A DNA stretch of 8,831 bases from an uncultured Fretibacterium sp. (lineage in GTDB: Bacteria > Synergistota > Synergistia > Synergistales > Aminobacteriaceae). A program made the translations under genes and the position numbers. The notes under the pieces were generated by a model. It was given only the letters and a program-made list of their open reading frames with translations, had not been told where the DNA came from and did not search any database. The stretch's first letter is position 1; each line of letters begins with the position of its first letter. Below, one piece after another: positions 1 through 5,497 of this stretch. Location: positions 1 through 8,831 of the forward strand of contig CALCEM010000015.1 in NCBI GenBank assembly GCA_937900285.1, written 5' to 3'.

Positions 1-599
1 ATGTGGGGGGGGGGGGTACGATCTCTTCAGGTGAGGATCTTTTATATTATGAGATTTTACGCGGAGTTATTCCTCATACAAGCGCAATGTTATTCAACAG
101 AAATTTTATTGACAAAAATAAACTCGAATTTCAGGACGGTTGTTTAGCTGGTGAAGATGTAGAGTTCAGACGCAAAGCATTATGCAGAGCCGAAAAAGTT
201 AAATTTATTGATGATTGTTTATATATTTACGTGCATCATCCTGGAATGACTTCAAACAGAAATAATTACGATAAGCAAAAGAAAAATTTTCGTTATGAAT
301 GTTTTTTACATGCTCACGAGAGATTATTAAATTACTTGATGAAATATGCTAAAACAGAAAAAACTAAATATGTAGCTCAAAATTATTTATCGCCGGAAAT
401 TGCTACGATGAAATTTAATCTAAGTGCGCGTAAAAATGATTTAGCTGAATTTATGAATTTATATCAGGATGAAAATATTATTAAAGATTTAAAACGGGCA
501 TTCAAATTTTTCATGTTAAGACATAAGCCGGAAATATTTTTTAAAGCGTTTATGATTTATTTTTTCCCGAAGATTTATTTTAAATTACGCAAATGGTGA
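1..599 (+). CDS. GT2-type glycosyltransferase, C-terminal part (5' end outside window)
   Basis: This is the 3' portion of a probable family 2 (GT-A fold) glycosyltransferase for a cell-surface polysaccharide; the real start lies left of the window. The readable frame runs from the codon at 3-5 to the TGA at 597-599. About 20 residues after the G tract the protein reads IPHTSAMLFNRNFI, then GEDVEF (a typical GT2 Glu-Asp motif near residues 50-54 of the visible part) and FIDDCLYIYVHHPGMTS, a conserved end of the GT2 domain. The last ~110 residues are a basic, aromatic-rich tail. The N-terminal nucleotide-binding half and the DxD motif are not visible. The gene is followed after 7 nt by another glycosyltransferase, so the two are probably co-transcribed. 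A run of 12 G at 5-16 lies inside the coding frame, and whether upstream codons are in register cannot be seen. Donor and acceptor sugars are unknown. Confidence 0.8.
   Translation, partial: VGGGGTISSGEDLLYYEILRGVIPHTSAMLFNRNFIDKNKLEFQDGCLAGEDVEFRRKALCRAEKVKFIDDCLYIYVHHPGMTSNRNNYDKQKKNFRYECFLHAHERLLNYLMKYAKTEKTKYVAQNYLSPEIATMKFNLSARKNDLAEFMNLYQDENIIKDLKRAFKFFMLRHKPEIFFKAFMIYFFPKIYFKLRKW
5..16 (+). repeat. Homopolymeric G12 tract inside glycosyltransferase gene
   Basis: Twelve consecutive G residues lie within the GT2 coding frame, immediately before the codons for TISSGEDLLYYEIL. In the glycosyltransferase frame the tract encodes glycines (GGGG). The other two forward frames end soon after it: one at the TGA at 32-34, the other at a TAG about 170 nt in. 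A change of one G would therefore truncate the enzyme. Long G runs are rare in AT-rich DNA and are classic slipped-strand contingency sequences. It also lies at the window edge, where an assembly break at a homopolymer is possible, so the exact length is uncertain. Confidence 0.8.
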
Positions 600-606
600 A
601 TTAAAC

Positions 607-1680
607 GTGAAAATATTATTTTATTCGGATGCTTTAGTAATTGATGGAGTAACGTCATATATTTTGAATGTTGGGAAAGTTTTGAAGGATGCCGGCCATG
701 AAGTTGCAATTATAGGACGCTGGGGCGGAGTTAAGGGCTTTCAATCGAGATATAAAGAGGCAGGAATGAAATTAATTACTTGTCCATCGATTAGCGTAGG
801 AAATTTTTATTTTGATATTTGTGCGAAAAGATTTAAGCCTGATATTATCATGACTGATCCCCGCAGGTCGTTTCCATTAGCGACGAGATTAAAAAAATTA
901 ACTGGTACAAAAGTTGTGACGTATTTTCTTGATCCGGTTGAGAAAACTGATAAACCAGGCCGTGATATTGAGAGCCTGAAAAAATATTCTGAAGTTTGGA
1001 CAGCGTTTGAAGAGCCGATTTTAAAAGAATTACATGAGATCGCGCCGAAATTTAAAATTTTTGAATTAACCCGGCCGGTCGATGCGTTTATAAAATTTGA
1101 AAGTCTGGGCGAAAATGAAAATTTTAATATTTTATGTTTTGGCAGATTAAGCAGAGGAAAAACGCCCGGAATATTTTGCATGCTCGATCACATTGAGGAA
1201 ATTATAAACAAAATTCCTAACGTAAAAATAAATATAGTTGGCGGTTCGGGCTGGAGGTTATTTAAAATAAAGTTGCTGGCTCACAAAATAAATTCTAGAT
1301 TAGGCCATGAATATATAAAAATTTTTGGCACGCAGGTTAATCCAATAAAATTTTTGAGGGAAGCAAATTTAATATGTTGTGTAGCGTCATCGGCTATGGA
1401 ATCGGCTTATATGGGTCGTCCTGTTATTATGGTTGGTTCGCATTACAGGGGATTGCTTACGCCTGAAAATTTTGATGATGCCATAAAAGGTTTTTTTGGT
1501 GAACGCTCTGGGGTGTTATTTGAATATAAAAATTTGTTGCCGGAAATATTTAAAGTTTATGAAAATTACCGGGATGAAAAATTTAGGGATGATTTAAAAA
1601 ATATTTCAGTTGAGATCAATAAAAAATTTTCTGCGGGAGTAATGTTGAGACAGTTTAATAAAATTATTGGGAGTTTGTAG
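607..1680 (+). CDS. GT4-type glycosyltransferase (GT-B fold)
   Basis: A 357-residue probable retaining glycosyltransferase that transfers a sugar from a nucleotide-sugar to a growing surface glycan on the cytoplasmic side of the membrane. The N-terminal domain opens with MKILFYSDALVIDGVTSYI, a GT4-like first strand followed by a Gly loop. The C-terminal domain carries ILCFGRLSRGKTP (about 175-187), a strand and glycine loop VKINIVGGSG (206-214), and MESAYMGRPVIMV (264-276), matching the donor-binding E-x-A-x-x-G-x-P-V element in which the second Glu of the usual E-x7-E pair is not evident. Length is normal for the family. The start is GTG at 607; a weak GGTGA at 595-599, overlapping the previous stop, is the only ribosome site visible. 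It follows the GT2 gene by 7 nt and converges on the SRP RNA gene. The sugar specificity cannot be read from the sequence. Confidence 0.85.
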   Translation: MKILFYSDALVIDGVTSYILNVGKVLKDAGHEVAIIGRWGGVKGFQSRYKEAGMKLITCPSISVGNFYFDICAKRFKPDIIMTDPRRSFPLATRLKKLTGTKVVTYFLDPVEKTDKPGRDIESLKKYSEVWTAFEEPILKELHEIAPKFKIFELTRPVDAFIKFESLGENENFNILCFGRLSRGKTPGIFCMLDHIEEIINKIPNVKINIVGGSGWRLFKIKLLAHKINSRLGHEYIKIFGTQVNPIKFLREANLICCVASSAMESAYMGRPVIMVGSHYRGLLTPENFDDAIKGFFGERSGVLFEYKNLLPEIFKVYENYRDEKFRDDLKNISVEINKKFSAGVMLRQFNKIIGSL

Positions 1681-1713
1681 GCTTGGTATATGCAACGTAA
1701 AATTATTTTCTGA

Positions 1714-1734
1714 ACAAAAAAAATTAAATCCCGG
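1714..1734 (-). terminator. T-rich terminator of SRP RNA gene
   Basis: On the minus strand the closing arm CCGGGA (1734-1729) of the SRP RNA hairpin is followed by TTTAA and a run of eight T (1723-1716). The RNA's own long stem can serve as the terminator hairpin. The convergent GT4 gene on the other strand ends only 36 nt away and shows no separate terminator. Confidence 0.55.
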
Positions 1735-1822
1735 ATTTTCATGGCACCCGAAAAATTCTGTTTATTGCTGCTTCCTTCCGGATCTGACAAAATTCGCAGG
1801 TTTTCGCCGCATGAAGCCGGGA
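1729..1822 (-). ncRNA. ffs: Small SRP RNA (4.5S-like)
   Basis: On the minus strand, positions 1786-1765 read GTCAGATCCGGAAGGAAGCAGC when split as GTCAGATCC, GGAA, GGAAGCAGC. This is the nearly invariant apical domain of bacterial signal recognition particle RNA: a GGAA tetraloop with the asymmetric and symmetric internal loops that bind Ffh. The ends pair: TCCCGG at 1822-1817 with CCGGGA at 1734-1729, extended by CTTCATG against CATGAA, and CGAA with TTCG further in. This gives a single hairpin of about 94 nt, the short type without an Alu domain. It works with Ffh and FtsY to target membrane proteins, including transporters. A promoter at 1859-1831 predicts a start within 1-3 nt of the 5' stem end, and a T8 run follows the 3' end. 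Exact mature ends are inferred from pairing. Confidence 0.95.
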
Positions 1823-1830
1823 TATTTGCA

Positions 1831-1859
1831 AGTATATATTAACGGTGATAAAAATTCAA
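1831..1859 (-). promoter_or_regulatory. Promoter of the SRP RNA gene
   Basis: On the minus strand, TTGAAT (1859-1854) and TATACT (1836-1831) are separated by 17 nt, an ordinary sigma-70 layout. The expected start, about 7 nt downstream, falls at about 1824, just before the first paired base of the SRP RNA. The -35 element overlaps the TGA stop (1858-1856) of the upstream GT52-like gene, so the two genes are packed without a spacer and readthrough is possible. Confidence 0.7.
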
Positions 1860-2665
1860 TTTGATTTAAGCAGAGTTTTGGGCAAAGGGACTAAATTATT
1901 AATTTTCATTAATCGTTCTTTTGTTTCACTGTTAAGATGATCGAAATAATTTCCAGTTAAATTTTTATCTTTACCGAGCCAAATAATTTCAACGTCATTA
2001 CTAAATAAAATTACAGCAGTAGAATTTAATGTGATTGCTGTTTTTAAATTCACTCCGCATAAATTTAATAATTCCATTGGGGCAGGTTTATCCCAAACTA
2101 AAAAGCCGGGCAATGCTTCAGAATAATTTAAAGGGTTTCGCGGATGTAATTTAATGACGACTTTTGATGGATCATAATCTTTTAAAATTTTCCGTGTCAT
2201 TTCGATTTGTTCAGCTTCAGTCATAAATTTATCTATCGCCCATTGTTGATCCAAAAAAATAATATTTCGTCCTTCGAGTTTATTTAAATCATTTTGAGTA
2301 ACATCAAAAAATTCGAGTATAAAAGATTTTTTATCATCACCGGAATTATTCCAAAGTTCATTAAGCGGTAAAATTTCATAATTCAAATTTGAGTAATAAT
2401 CCGGCAGATTTGTAAAACCAGTTAAAATAATTTTCTCGCAGTTTTTATTATGTCCGTAAGGTTTTATATTGTAATTCCCATAAATAATTTTTTTAATTAA
2501 ACTTTTTATTTTCTGTTTAAAATTTAATTTTTCGGGGTTATTATTCAGCCATTCGTGATAAAAATAATTTACTGAACCATCTTCAAGCAAAGTATAATGC
2601 TCATTATATAAAAGAACTCTGCACCAGCCAGTATGATCAACAGCCCAAAATTTAGATGTTTTCAT
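1856..2665 (-). CDS. GT52/sialyltransferase-like protein, main reading frame (5' end disrupted)
   Basis: A 269-codon open frame for a GT-B glycosyltransferase resembling family 52, which includes lipooligosaccharide sialyltransferases. Visible landmarks are YTLLEDGSVNYF (24-35, matching the conserved D-D/E-D-G turn), NIIFLDQQW (134-142), VVIKLHPRNP (169-178, the K-x-H-P-R donor-site motif), PAPMELL (194-200) and ITLNSTAVILFS (211-222). The usual N-terminal strand and helix are absent from this frame, and no ribosome site precedes the ATG at 2665, which overlaps the stop of another frame as ATGA. The frame stays open upstream of the ATG (FFVERFKHYSKNFKYPF) as far as a TAA near 2758. The real gene therefore most likely starts at 2810, with two register changes in between. 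Family assignment is by motif, and sialic acid as the donor is only a possibility. Its stop overlaps the ffs promoter. Confidence 0.7.
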   Translation of the reverse strand: MKTSKFWAVDHTGWCRVLLYNEHYTLLEDGSVNYFYHEWLNNNPEKLNFKQKIKSLIKKIIYGNYNIKPYGHNKNCEKIILTGFTNLPDYYSNLNYEILPLNELWNNSGDDKKSFILEFFDVTQNDLNKLEGRNIIFLDQQWAIDKFMTEAEQIEMTRKILKDYDPSKVVIKLHPRNPLNYSEALPGFLVWDKPAPMELLNLCGVNLKTAITLNSTAVILFSNDVEIIWLGKDKNLTGNYFDHLNSETKERLMKINNLVPLPKTLLKSN

Positions 2666-2810
2666 AAACGGGTATTTAAAATTTTTTGAATAGTGTTTAA
2701 ATCGTTCAACAAAAAATATTGTAATAAAACTCTCGGAGTGGCAACAATTACAACGTTTTTTACATTAGAATATTGCCCCCCCCCACTCTTATGCTTTTTA
2801 CGTAATTCAT
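2662..2810 (-). pseudogene. Disrupted 5' end of the GT52-like gene (out-of-frame start)
   Basis: The strong AGGAGG at 2826-2821 lies 10 nt before the ATG at 2810. In this copy the frame reads MNYVKSIRVGGGNILM and stops at TAA (2762-2760). Adding one G to the G9 tract opens MNYVKSIRVGGGQYS followed by NVVIVATPRVLLQYF, a hydrophobic strand then helix expected at the start of a GT-B fold. That frame ends at TGA (2664-2662), overlapping the ATG of the main frame. A -1 shift, or one extra T, at the T6-G run (2716-2710) would continue into FFVERFKHYSKNFKYPF and the main frame, giving about 318 residues. This could be a phase-OFF state, a recoded gene or early decay. The distance from first strand to EDG is about 40 residues shorter than in Neisseria Lst (from memory), so an internal deletion is also possible. 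Confidence 0.6.
2776..2784 (-). repeat. Homopolymeric G9 tract at codons 9-12 of GT52-like gene
   Basis: Nine C on the plus strand are nine G on the coding strand, preceded by GT as in the G12 tract at 5-16 (both read GTGGGG and encode V-G-G-G). With nine G the frame from the ATG at 2810 closes after 16 codons. With ten (or seven) it runs 49 codons; with eight or eleven it closes at a TAA just after the tract. This is a candidate slipped-strand switch near the start of the gene. Confidence 0.8.
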
Positions 2811-2820
2811 TTTAAGTAAA

Positions 2821-2853
2821 CCTCCTGAAAAAATTTTACAGCTTGAAATTATA
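2821..2853 (-). promoter_or_regulatory. -10 element and ribosome site of the GT52-like gene
   Basis: On the minus strand a TATAAT lies at 2853-2848 and AGGAGG at 2826-2821, 10 nt before the ATG at 2810. No convincing -35 hexamer is found 16-18 nt upstream, where the DNA is A/T tracts. The predicted start near 2841 gives a leader of about 30 nt. The strong ribosome site is the main reason for placing the gene start here rather than at 2665. Confidence 0.5.
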
Positions 2854-2893
2854 TAACACTCAAAAAAAATTTTTTAAATTTAAAATATTCATT

Positions 2894-2916
2894 TGCACAT
2901 AAAATGCACATAAAAA
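2894..2916 (+). repeat. Tandem 11-bp repeat upstream of tRNA promoter
   Basis: TGCACATAAAA occurs twice back to back (2894-2904 and 2905-2915), ending two bases before the -35 hexamer of the tRNA promoter. Its one-turn spacing puts both copies on the same face of the helix. It could be a regulator site, an A-rich upstream element for RNA polymerase, or chance in AT-rich DNA. Confidence 0.5.
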
Positions 2917-2917
2917 T

Positions 2918-2945
2918 TTGACAAGTTTTAAACCGTGATTATAAT
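2918..2945 (+). promoter_or_regulatory. Consensus promoter of the tRNA operon
   Basis: A perfect TTGACA (2918-2923) and perfect TATAAT (2940-2945) are separated by 16 nt. The predicted start near 2952 gives a 5' leader of about 16 nt before tRNA-Ser. A-rich DNA just upstream may act as an UP element. Such a strong promoter suits a stable-RNA operon. Confidence 0.85.
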
Positions 2946-2967
2946 ATCTGGCGTGTTAATTGAATTT

Positions 2968-3061
2968 GGTGGGTTGGCCGAGAGGCTGAAGGCGCTCGCC
3001 TGCTAAGTGAGTATAGGGTCTAATAACTCTATCGTGAGTTCAAATCTCACACCCACCGCCA
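2968..3061 (+). tRNA. tRNA-Ser(GCU)
   Basis: A 94-nt class II tRNA. The acceptor stem GGTGGGT (2968-2974) pairs with ACCCACC (3051-3057), followed by discriminator G and an encoded CCA (3059-3061). The D arm is GCC...GGC. The anticodon stem CTCGC/GTGAG holds loop CTGCTAA with anticodon GCT at 3002-3004, reading AGC and AGU. The long variable arm and the T arm (GTGAG TTCAAAT CTCAC) identify serine. It lies 17 nt upstream of tRNA-Arg and is surely co-transcribed with it. Confidence 0.97.
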
Positions 3062-3078
3062 TTTTAAATTAACTCGTT

Positions 3079-3155
3079 GCGGTAGTAGCTCAGCTGGATA
3101 GAGCGACAGTCTACGGAACTGTAGGTCATGGGTTCGAATCCTGTCTACCGCGCCA
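3079..3155 (+). tRNA. tRNA-Arg(ACG)
   Basis: A 77-nt tRNA. The acceptor stem GCGGTAG (3079-3085) pairs with CTACCGC (3145-3151), then G and an encoded CCA (3153-3155). The D arm is GCTC...GAGC. The anticodon stem ACAGT/ACTGT carries loop CTACGGA with ACG at 3113-3115; A34 is expected to be edited to inosine to read CGU, CGC and CGA. The T loop is TTCGAAT. No promoter separates it from tRNA-Ser. The T-rich stretch just after it (3164-3176) may end the transcript, but no strong hairpin precedes it. Confidence 0.97.
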
Positions 3156-3229
3156 CTAAAAAATTTTTATTTTTCCCGTTCATAAACGTTTGAAATATTC
3201 CAGAAATAAGAGCTGATTTGTTATTCGTG

Positions 3230-3235
3230 TATAAT
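3230..3235 (+). promoter_or_regulatory. Possible -10 element of the liv operon
   Basis: A perfect TATAAT lies about 110 nt before livJ. The region 16-18 nt upstream has no good -35 hexamer, so an activator or another arrangement would be needed. If used, the transcript has an untranslated leader of about 100 nt containing the inverted repeat at 3249-3293. Confidence 0.4.
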
Positions 3236-3248
3236 ATTCAAGTTTAAG

Positions 3249-3293
3249 ACATTCTCGAAAAATAATTTTTACCGGCCAATATTTGCGAGATGT
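3249..3293 (+). promoter_or_regulatory. Inverted repeat in the livJ leader
   Basis: ACATTCTCG (3249-3257) pairs with CGAGATGT (3286-3293): eight base pairs with one bulged T, enclosing 28 nt that include a small AAAAA/TTTTT hairpin. It could be a leader RNA structure or an operator. It matches no riboswitch I know, and no T run follows it, so it is not a terminator. Confidence 0.35.
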
Positions 3294-3345
3294 TCATAAA
3301 GTTTTTAAATTAAATTTTTAAATTTTTATATTAGGAGTTTTGAGA

Positions 3346-4470
3346 ATGACAAAAAAATTTTTATTGGCACTCGTGTTAATTTTTGCTGTTAGTTCTTGTT
3401 CATTTGCTGACACGTTTAAAATTGGCGGGACTGCTCCATTAACCGGCGGTGCTGCAATTTATGGAAATGCCGCAAAAAATGGTGCTCAAATCGCCGTCGA
3501 TGAAATTAACGCGTTGAATGGTGGCGTAAAATTTGAATTAAGATACGAGGACGATACTCACGATGCAGAAAAAGCAGTAAACGCATATAACGTTTTAAAA
3601 GATTGGGGGATGCAAATTTCTTTAGGTTCAGTGACTTCCAAACCCTGCGAAGCTACGGCAGCAGAAAATTTTTCAGACAGGATTTTTGCTTTAACTCCTT
3701 CAGCTTCATCAGCAGCAGTCACAGAAGATAAAGATAACGTTTTTCAAATGTGTTTCGTTGATCCAAATCAGGGAAGCGCTTCAGCTCAATATATTGCTTC
3801 GAAAAATTTAGGCAAAAAAATTGCTGTCATCTGGAAAAATGATGACGTTTACTCAAAAGGTATCCGCGACACATTTGTAGAGAAAGCTCCGGGTTTAGGA
3901 CTCGAAATCGTAAGCGAGACAACTTTTGCAGACGGAAATGACAATGATTTTTCAGTACAGATTTCAGACGCTCAAAGCAAAGGCGCAGAACTCGTATTTT
4001 TGCCAATGTATTACCAGCCGGCTTCTTTAATTTTGGCTCAGGCTTCCAGCATAAATTTTGCTCCTAAATGGTTCGGCGTTGATGGAATGGACGGAATTTT
4101 AACGATGGAAGGTTTTGATAATTCTCTCGCCGAAGGAGTAATTTTATTGACACCGTTTAACGCAGATGCTAAAGACGAAAAAACTCAAAAATTTGTCGCC
4201 GAATATAAAAAACGTTTTGGAGAAATCCCGAACCAATTCGCTGCAGATGGTTATGACTGCGTTTACGCTTATTGCCAGGCTCTCACAAATTCCGGCGCAA
4301 AATCTTCAATGAGCAACGAAGAAATAAATAATTTAATGATCGCTCAATTTACAAGCATGACATTTAACGGAATCACCGGAGAAAATATGAAATGGAGCAA
4401 GCAGGGCGAAGTAACAAAAGACCCTAAAGGCATGATAATTCAAAAAGGTGCATACGTAGGACTCGAATAA
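3346..4470 (+). CDS. livJ: Branched-chain amino acid ABC transporter, substrate-binding protein
   Basis: A 374-residue periplasmic-binding-protein type I (Peripla_BP_6) protein that captures leucine, isoleucine or valine outside the cytoplasmic membrane and delivers it to LivHM. The first 21 residues form a signal peptide (basic MTKK, hydrophobic FLLALVLIFAV). VSSC at 15-18 fits a lipobox, while SFA|D at 19-22 fits ordinary signal peptidase, so anchored and free forms are both possible. The mature protein starts FKIGGTAPLTGGAAIYGNAAKNGAQIAVDEIN, the family's ligand-loop signature, and later shows AVIWKNDDVYSKGIRDTF and the FAADGYDCVYAYCQAL helix. The start is ATG 3346 because AGGAG at 3333-3337 lies 8 nt before it; the in-frame TTG at 3340 is only 2 nt from that site. 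First gene of the operon, with a hairpin separating it from livH. Ligand preference within this family is broad and not proved here. Confidence 0.93.
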   Translation: MTKKFLLALVLIFAVSSCSFADTFKIGGTAPLTGGAAIYGNAAKNGAQIAVDEINALNGGVKFELRYEDDTHDAEKAVNAYNVLKDWGMQISLGSVTSKPCEATAAENFSDRIFALTPSASSAAVTEDKDNVFQMCFVDPNQGSASAQYIASKNLGKKIAVIWKNDDVYSKGIRDTFVEKAPGLGLEIVSETTFADGNDNDFSVQISDAQSKGAELVFLPMYYQPASLILAQASSINFAPKWFGVDGMDGILTMEGFDNSLAEGVILLTPFNADAKDEKTQKFVAEYKKRFGEIPNQFAADGYDCVYAYCQALTNSGAKSSMSNEEINNLMIAQFTSMTFNGITGENMKWSKQGEVTKDPKGMIIQKGAYVGLE

Positions 4471-4528
4471 TTTTTTAATTTTTTTATTTTTTATTTAGTC
4501 CCAAATATTTTATTATTATTCTATTATT

Positions 4529-4563
4529 TAAGGGAGAAGAGATCGGGCCGGCCTCCTCCCTTA
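4529..4563 (+). terminator. Hairpin between livJ and livH (attenuator or processing stem)
   Basis: AAGGGAG (4530-4536) pairs perfectly with CTCCCTT (4556-4562). A two-base bulge is followed by GAG/CTC and a loop holding part of the palindrome GGCCGGCC (4546-4553). The downstream sequence is T-rich but broken by A (TTATTATTTTATTATATTATT), so termination is likely partial. A stem at this place commonly lets the binding-protein message exceed that of the membrane genes, by partial termination or by protecting the livJ 3' end. Confidence 0.65.
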
Positions 4564-4609
4564 TTATTTTATTATATTATTTTTATGAAAGGAGATAAAT
4601 ATTTAATTT

Positions 4610-5491
4610 ATGATCTTTTTAGATTTTTTCATCAGCGGCATAAGTTTAGGAAGCATTTACGCAATAATTGCACTCGGCTACACTATGGTTTACGGAATAG
4701 CTAAAATGTTAAATTTCGCTCACGGTGATGTAATAATGATTGGCGCGTATGTTTGTTTTTATGCTGTGTCTCGTTATAAATTAGATCCGTTCATCGGGGT
4801 AGCTCTCGCAATTTTAGTCAGCACATTACTCGGAATAATTGTCGAACGTTTAGCATATAAACCATTAAGGCAAGCTCCATCACTTGCAGTATTAATAACG
4901 GCGATCGGAGTAAGTTATTTTTTGCAAAACACAGCGTTATTATTATGGTCATCGAATCCTAAATTTTTCCCGTCAATAATTGGGCGCGGAACATTTGAAT
5001 TTTTCGGCGGAAAATTATCCGTATCACACGTAACAATTTTAACGATCGGCACATGTCTTTTAATTATGTTTATATTGAGCCTGTTCATAAATAAAACCCG
5101 TTTAGGAAAAGCGATGCGGGCATGTTCAGAAGATAAAGGAGCGGCGCAATTAATGGGAATAAACGTAAACGCTACGATTTCTTTAACATTTGCGATCGGT
5201 TCAGGTTTAGCGGCAATAGCTGGGGCGTTATTATGTTCAGCGTATCAGACTTTAATGCCGACGACCGGATCATTACCGGGAATAAAAGCATTTACTGCGG
5301 CGGTGTTCGGCGGAATTGGATCGATACCCGGTGCATTTTTGGGAGGTTTATTGCTCGGAGTAATTGAAATTTTTGCGAAGGCTTATATTTCTAGTCAATT
5401 GTCTGATGCAGTAGTGTTTGCAGTTTTGATAATAGTATTACTTGTGAAGCCTGCAGGATTGCTCGGAAAACATACGCAGGAGAAAGTGTAA
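4610..5491 (+). CDS. livH: Branched-chain amino acid ABC transporter permease LivH
   Basis: A 293-residue integral membrane permease, one half of the LivHM pore. About eight hydrophobic segments are visible, starting with FISGISLGSIYAIIALGYTMVYGI. Family landmarks are MLNFAHGDVIMIGAY (33-47), MRACSEDKGAAQLMGIN (169-185, the EAA-like cytoplasmic loop that contacts the ATPases), and AAVFGGIGSIPGAFLGGLLLG (230-250, shown here for position). It ends with the usual LLVKPAGLLG. Length is typical. The ATG at 4610 is fixed by an in-frame stop just upstream. The AAGGAGA site at 4589-4595 lies about 15 nt away, a longer gap than optimal. livM begins 6 nt after its stop. Confidence 0.95.
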   Translation: MIFLDFFISGISLGSIYAIIALGYTMVYGIAKMLNFAHGDVIMIGAYVCFYAVSRYKLDPFIGVALAILVSTLLGIIVERLAYKPLRQAPSLAVLITAIGVSYFLQNTALLLWSSNPKFFPSIIGRGTFEFFGGKLSVSHVTILTIGTCLLIMFILSLFINKTRLGKAMRACSEDKGAAQLMGINVNATISLTFAIGSGLAAIAGALLCSAYQTLMPTTGSLPGIKAFTAAVFGGIGSIPGAFLGGLLLGVIEIFAKAYISSQLSDAVVFAVLIIVLLVKPAGLLGKHTQEKV

Positions 5492-5497
5492 AAAAAA

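Noticed and set aside
807..1181. 124-codon minus-strand open frame inside the GT4 gene
   Set aside because: It is a shadow of a well-supported coding gene, with no ribosome site or domain.
1566..1864. Open frames of 65 and 74 codons on both strands after the GT4 gene
   Set aside because: Both lie over the SRP RNA gene and have no ribosome site or recognisable protein; the RNA core motif explains the region.
2861..2890. A8/T6 self-complementary stretch in the divergent region as a terminator
   Set aside because: Pure A/T pairing without a GC stem is expected by chance in this DNA and lies upstream of both promoters; at most it bends DNA.
2968..3155. tRNA genes as integration (att) site of a mobile island
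   Set aside because: No second copy of either tRNA 3' end and no integrase gene are visible in the window.
3290..3313. Seven-codon leader peptide frame (ATG at 3290) before livJ
   Set aside because: It has no ribosome site and no run of branched-chain codons such as an attenuator would need.
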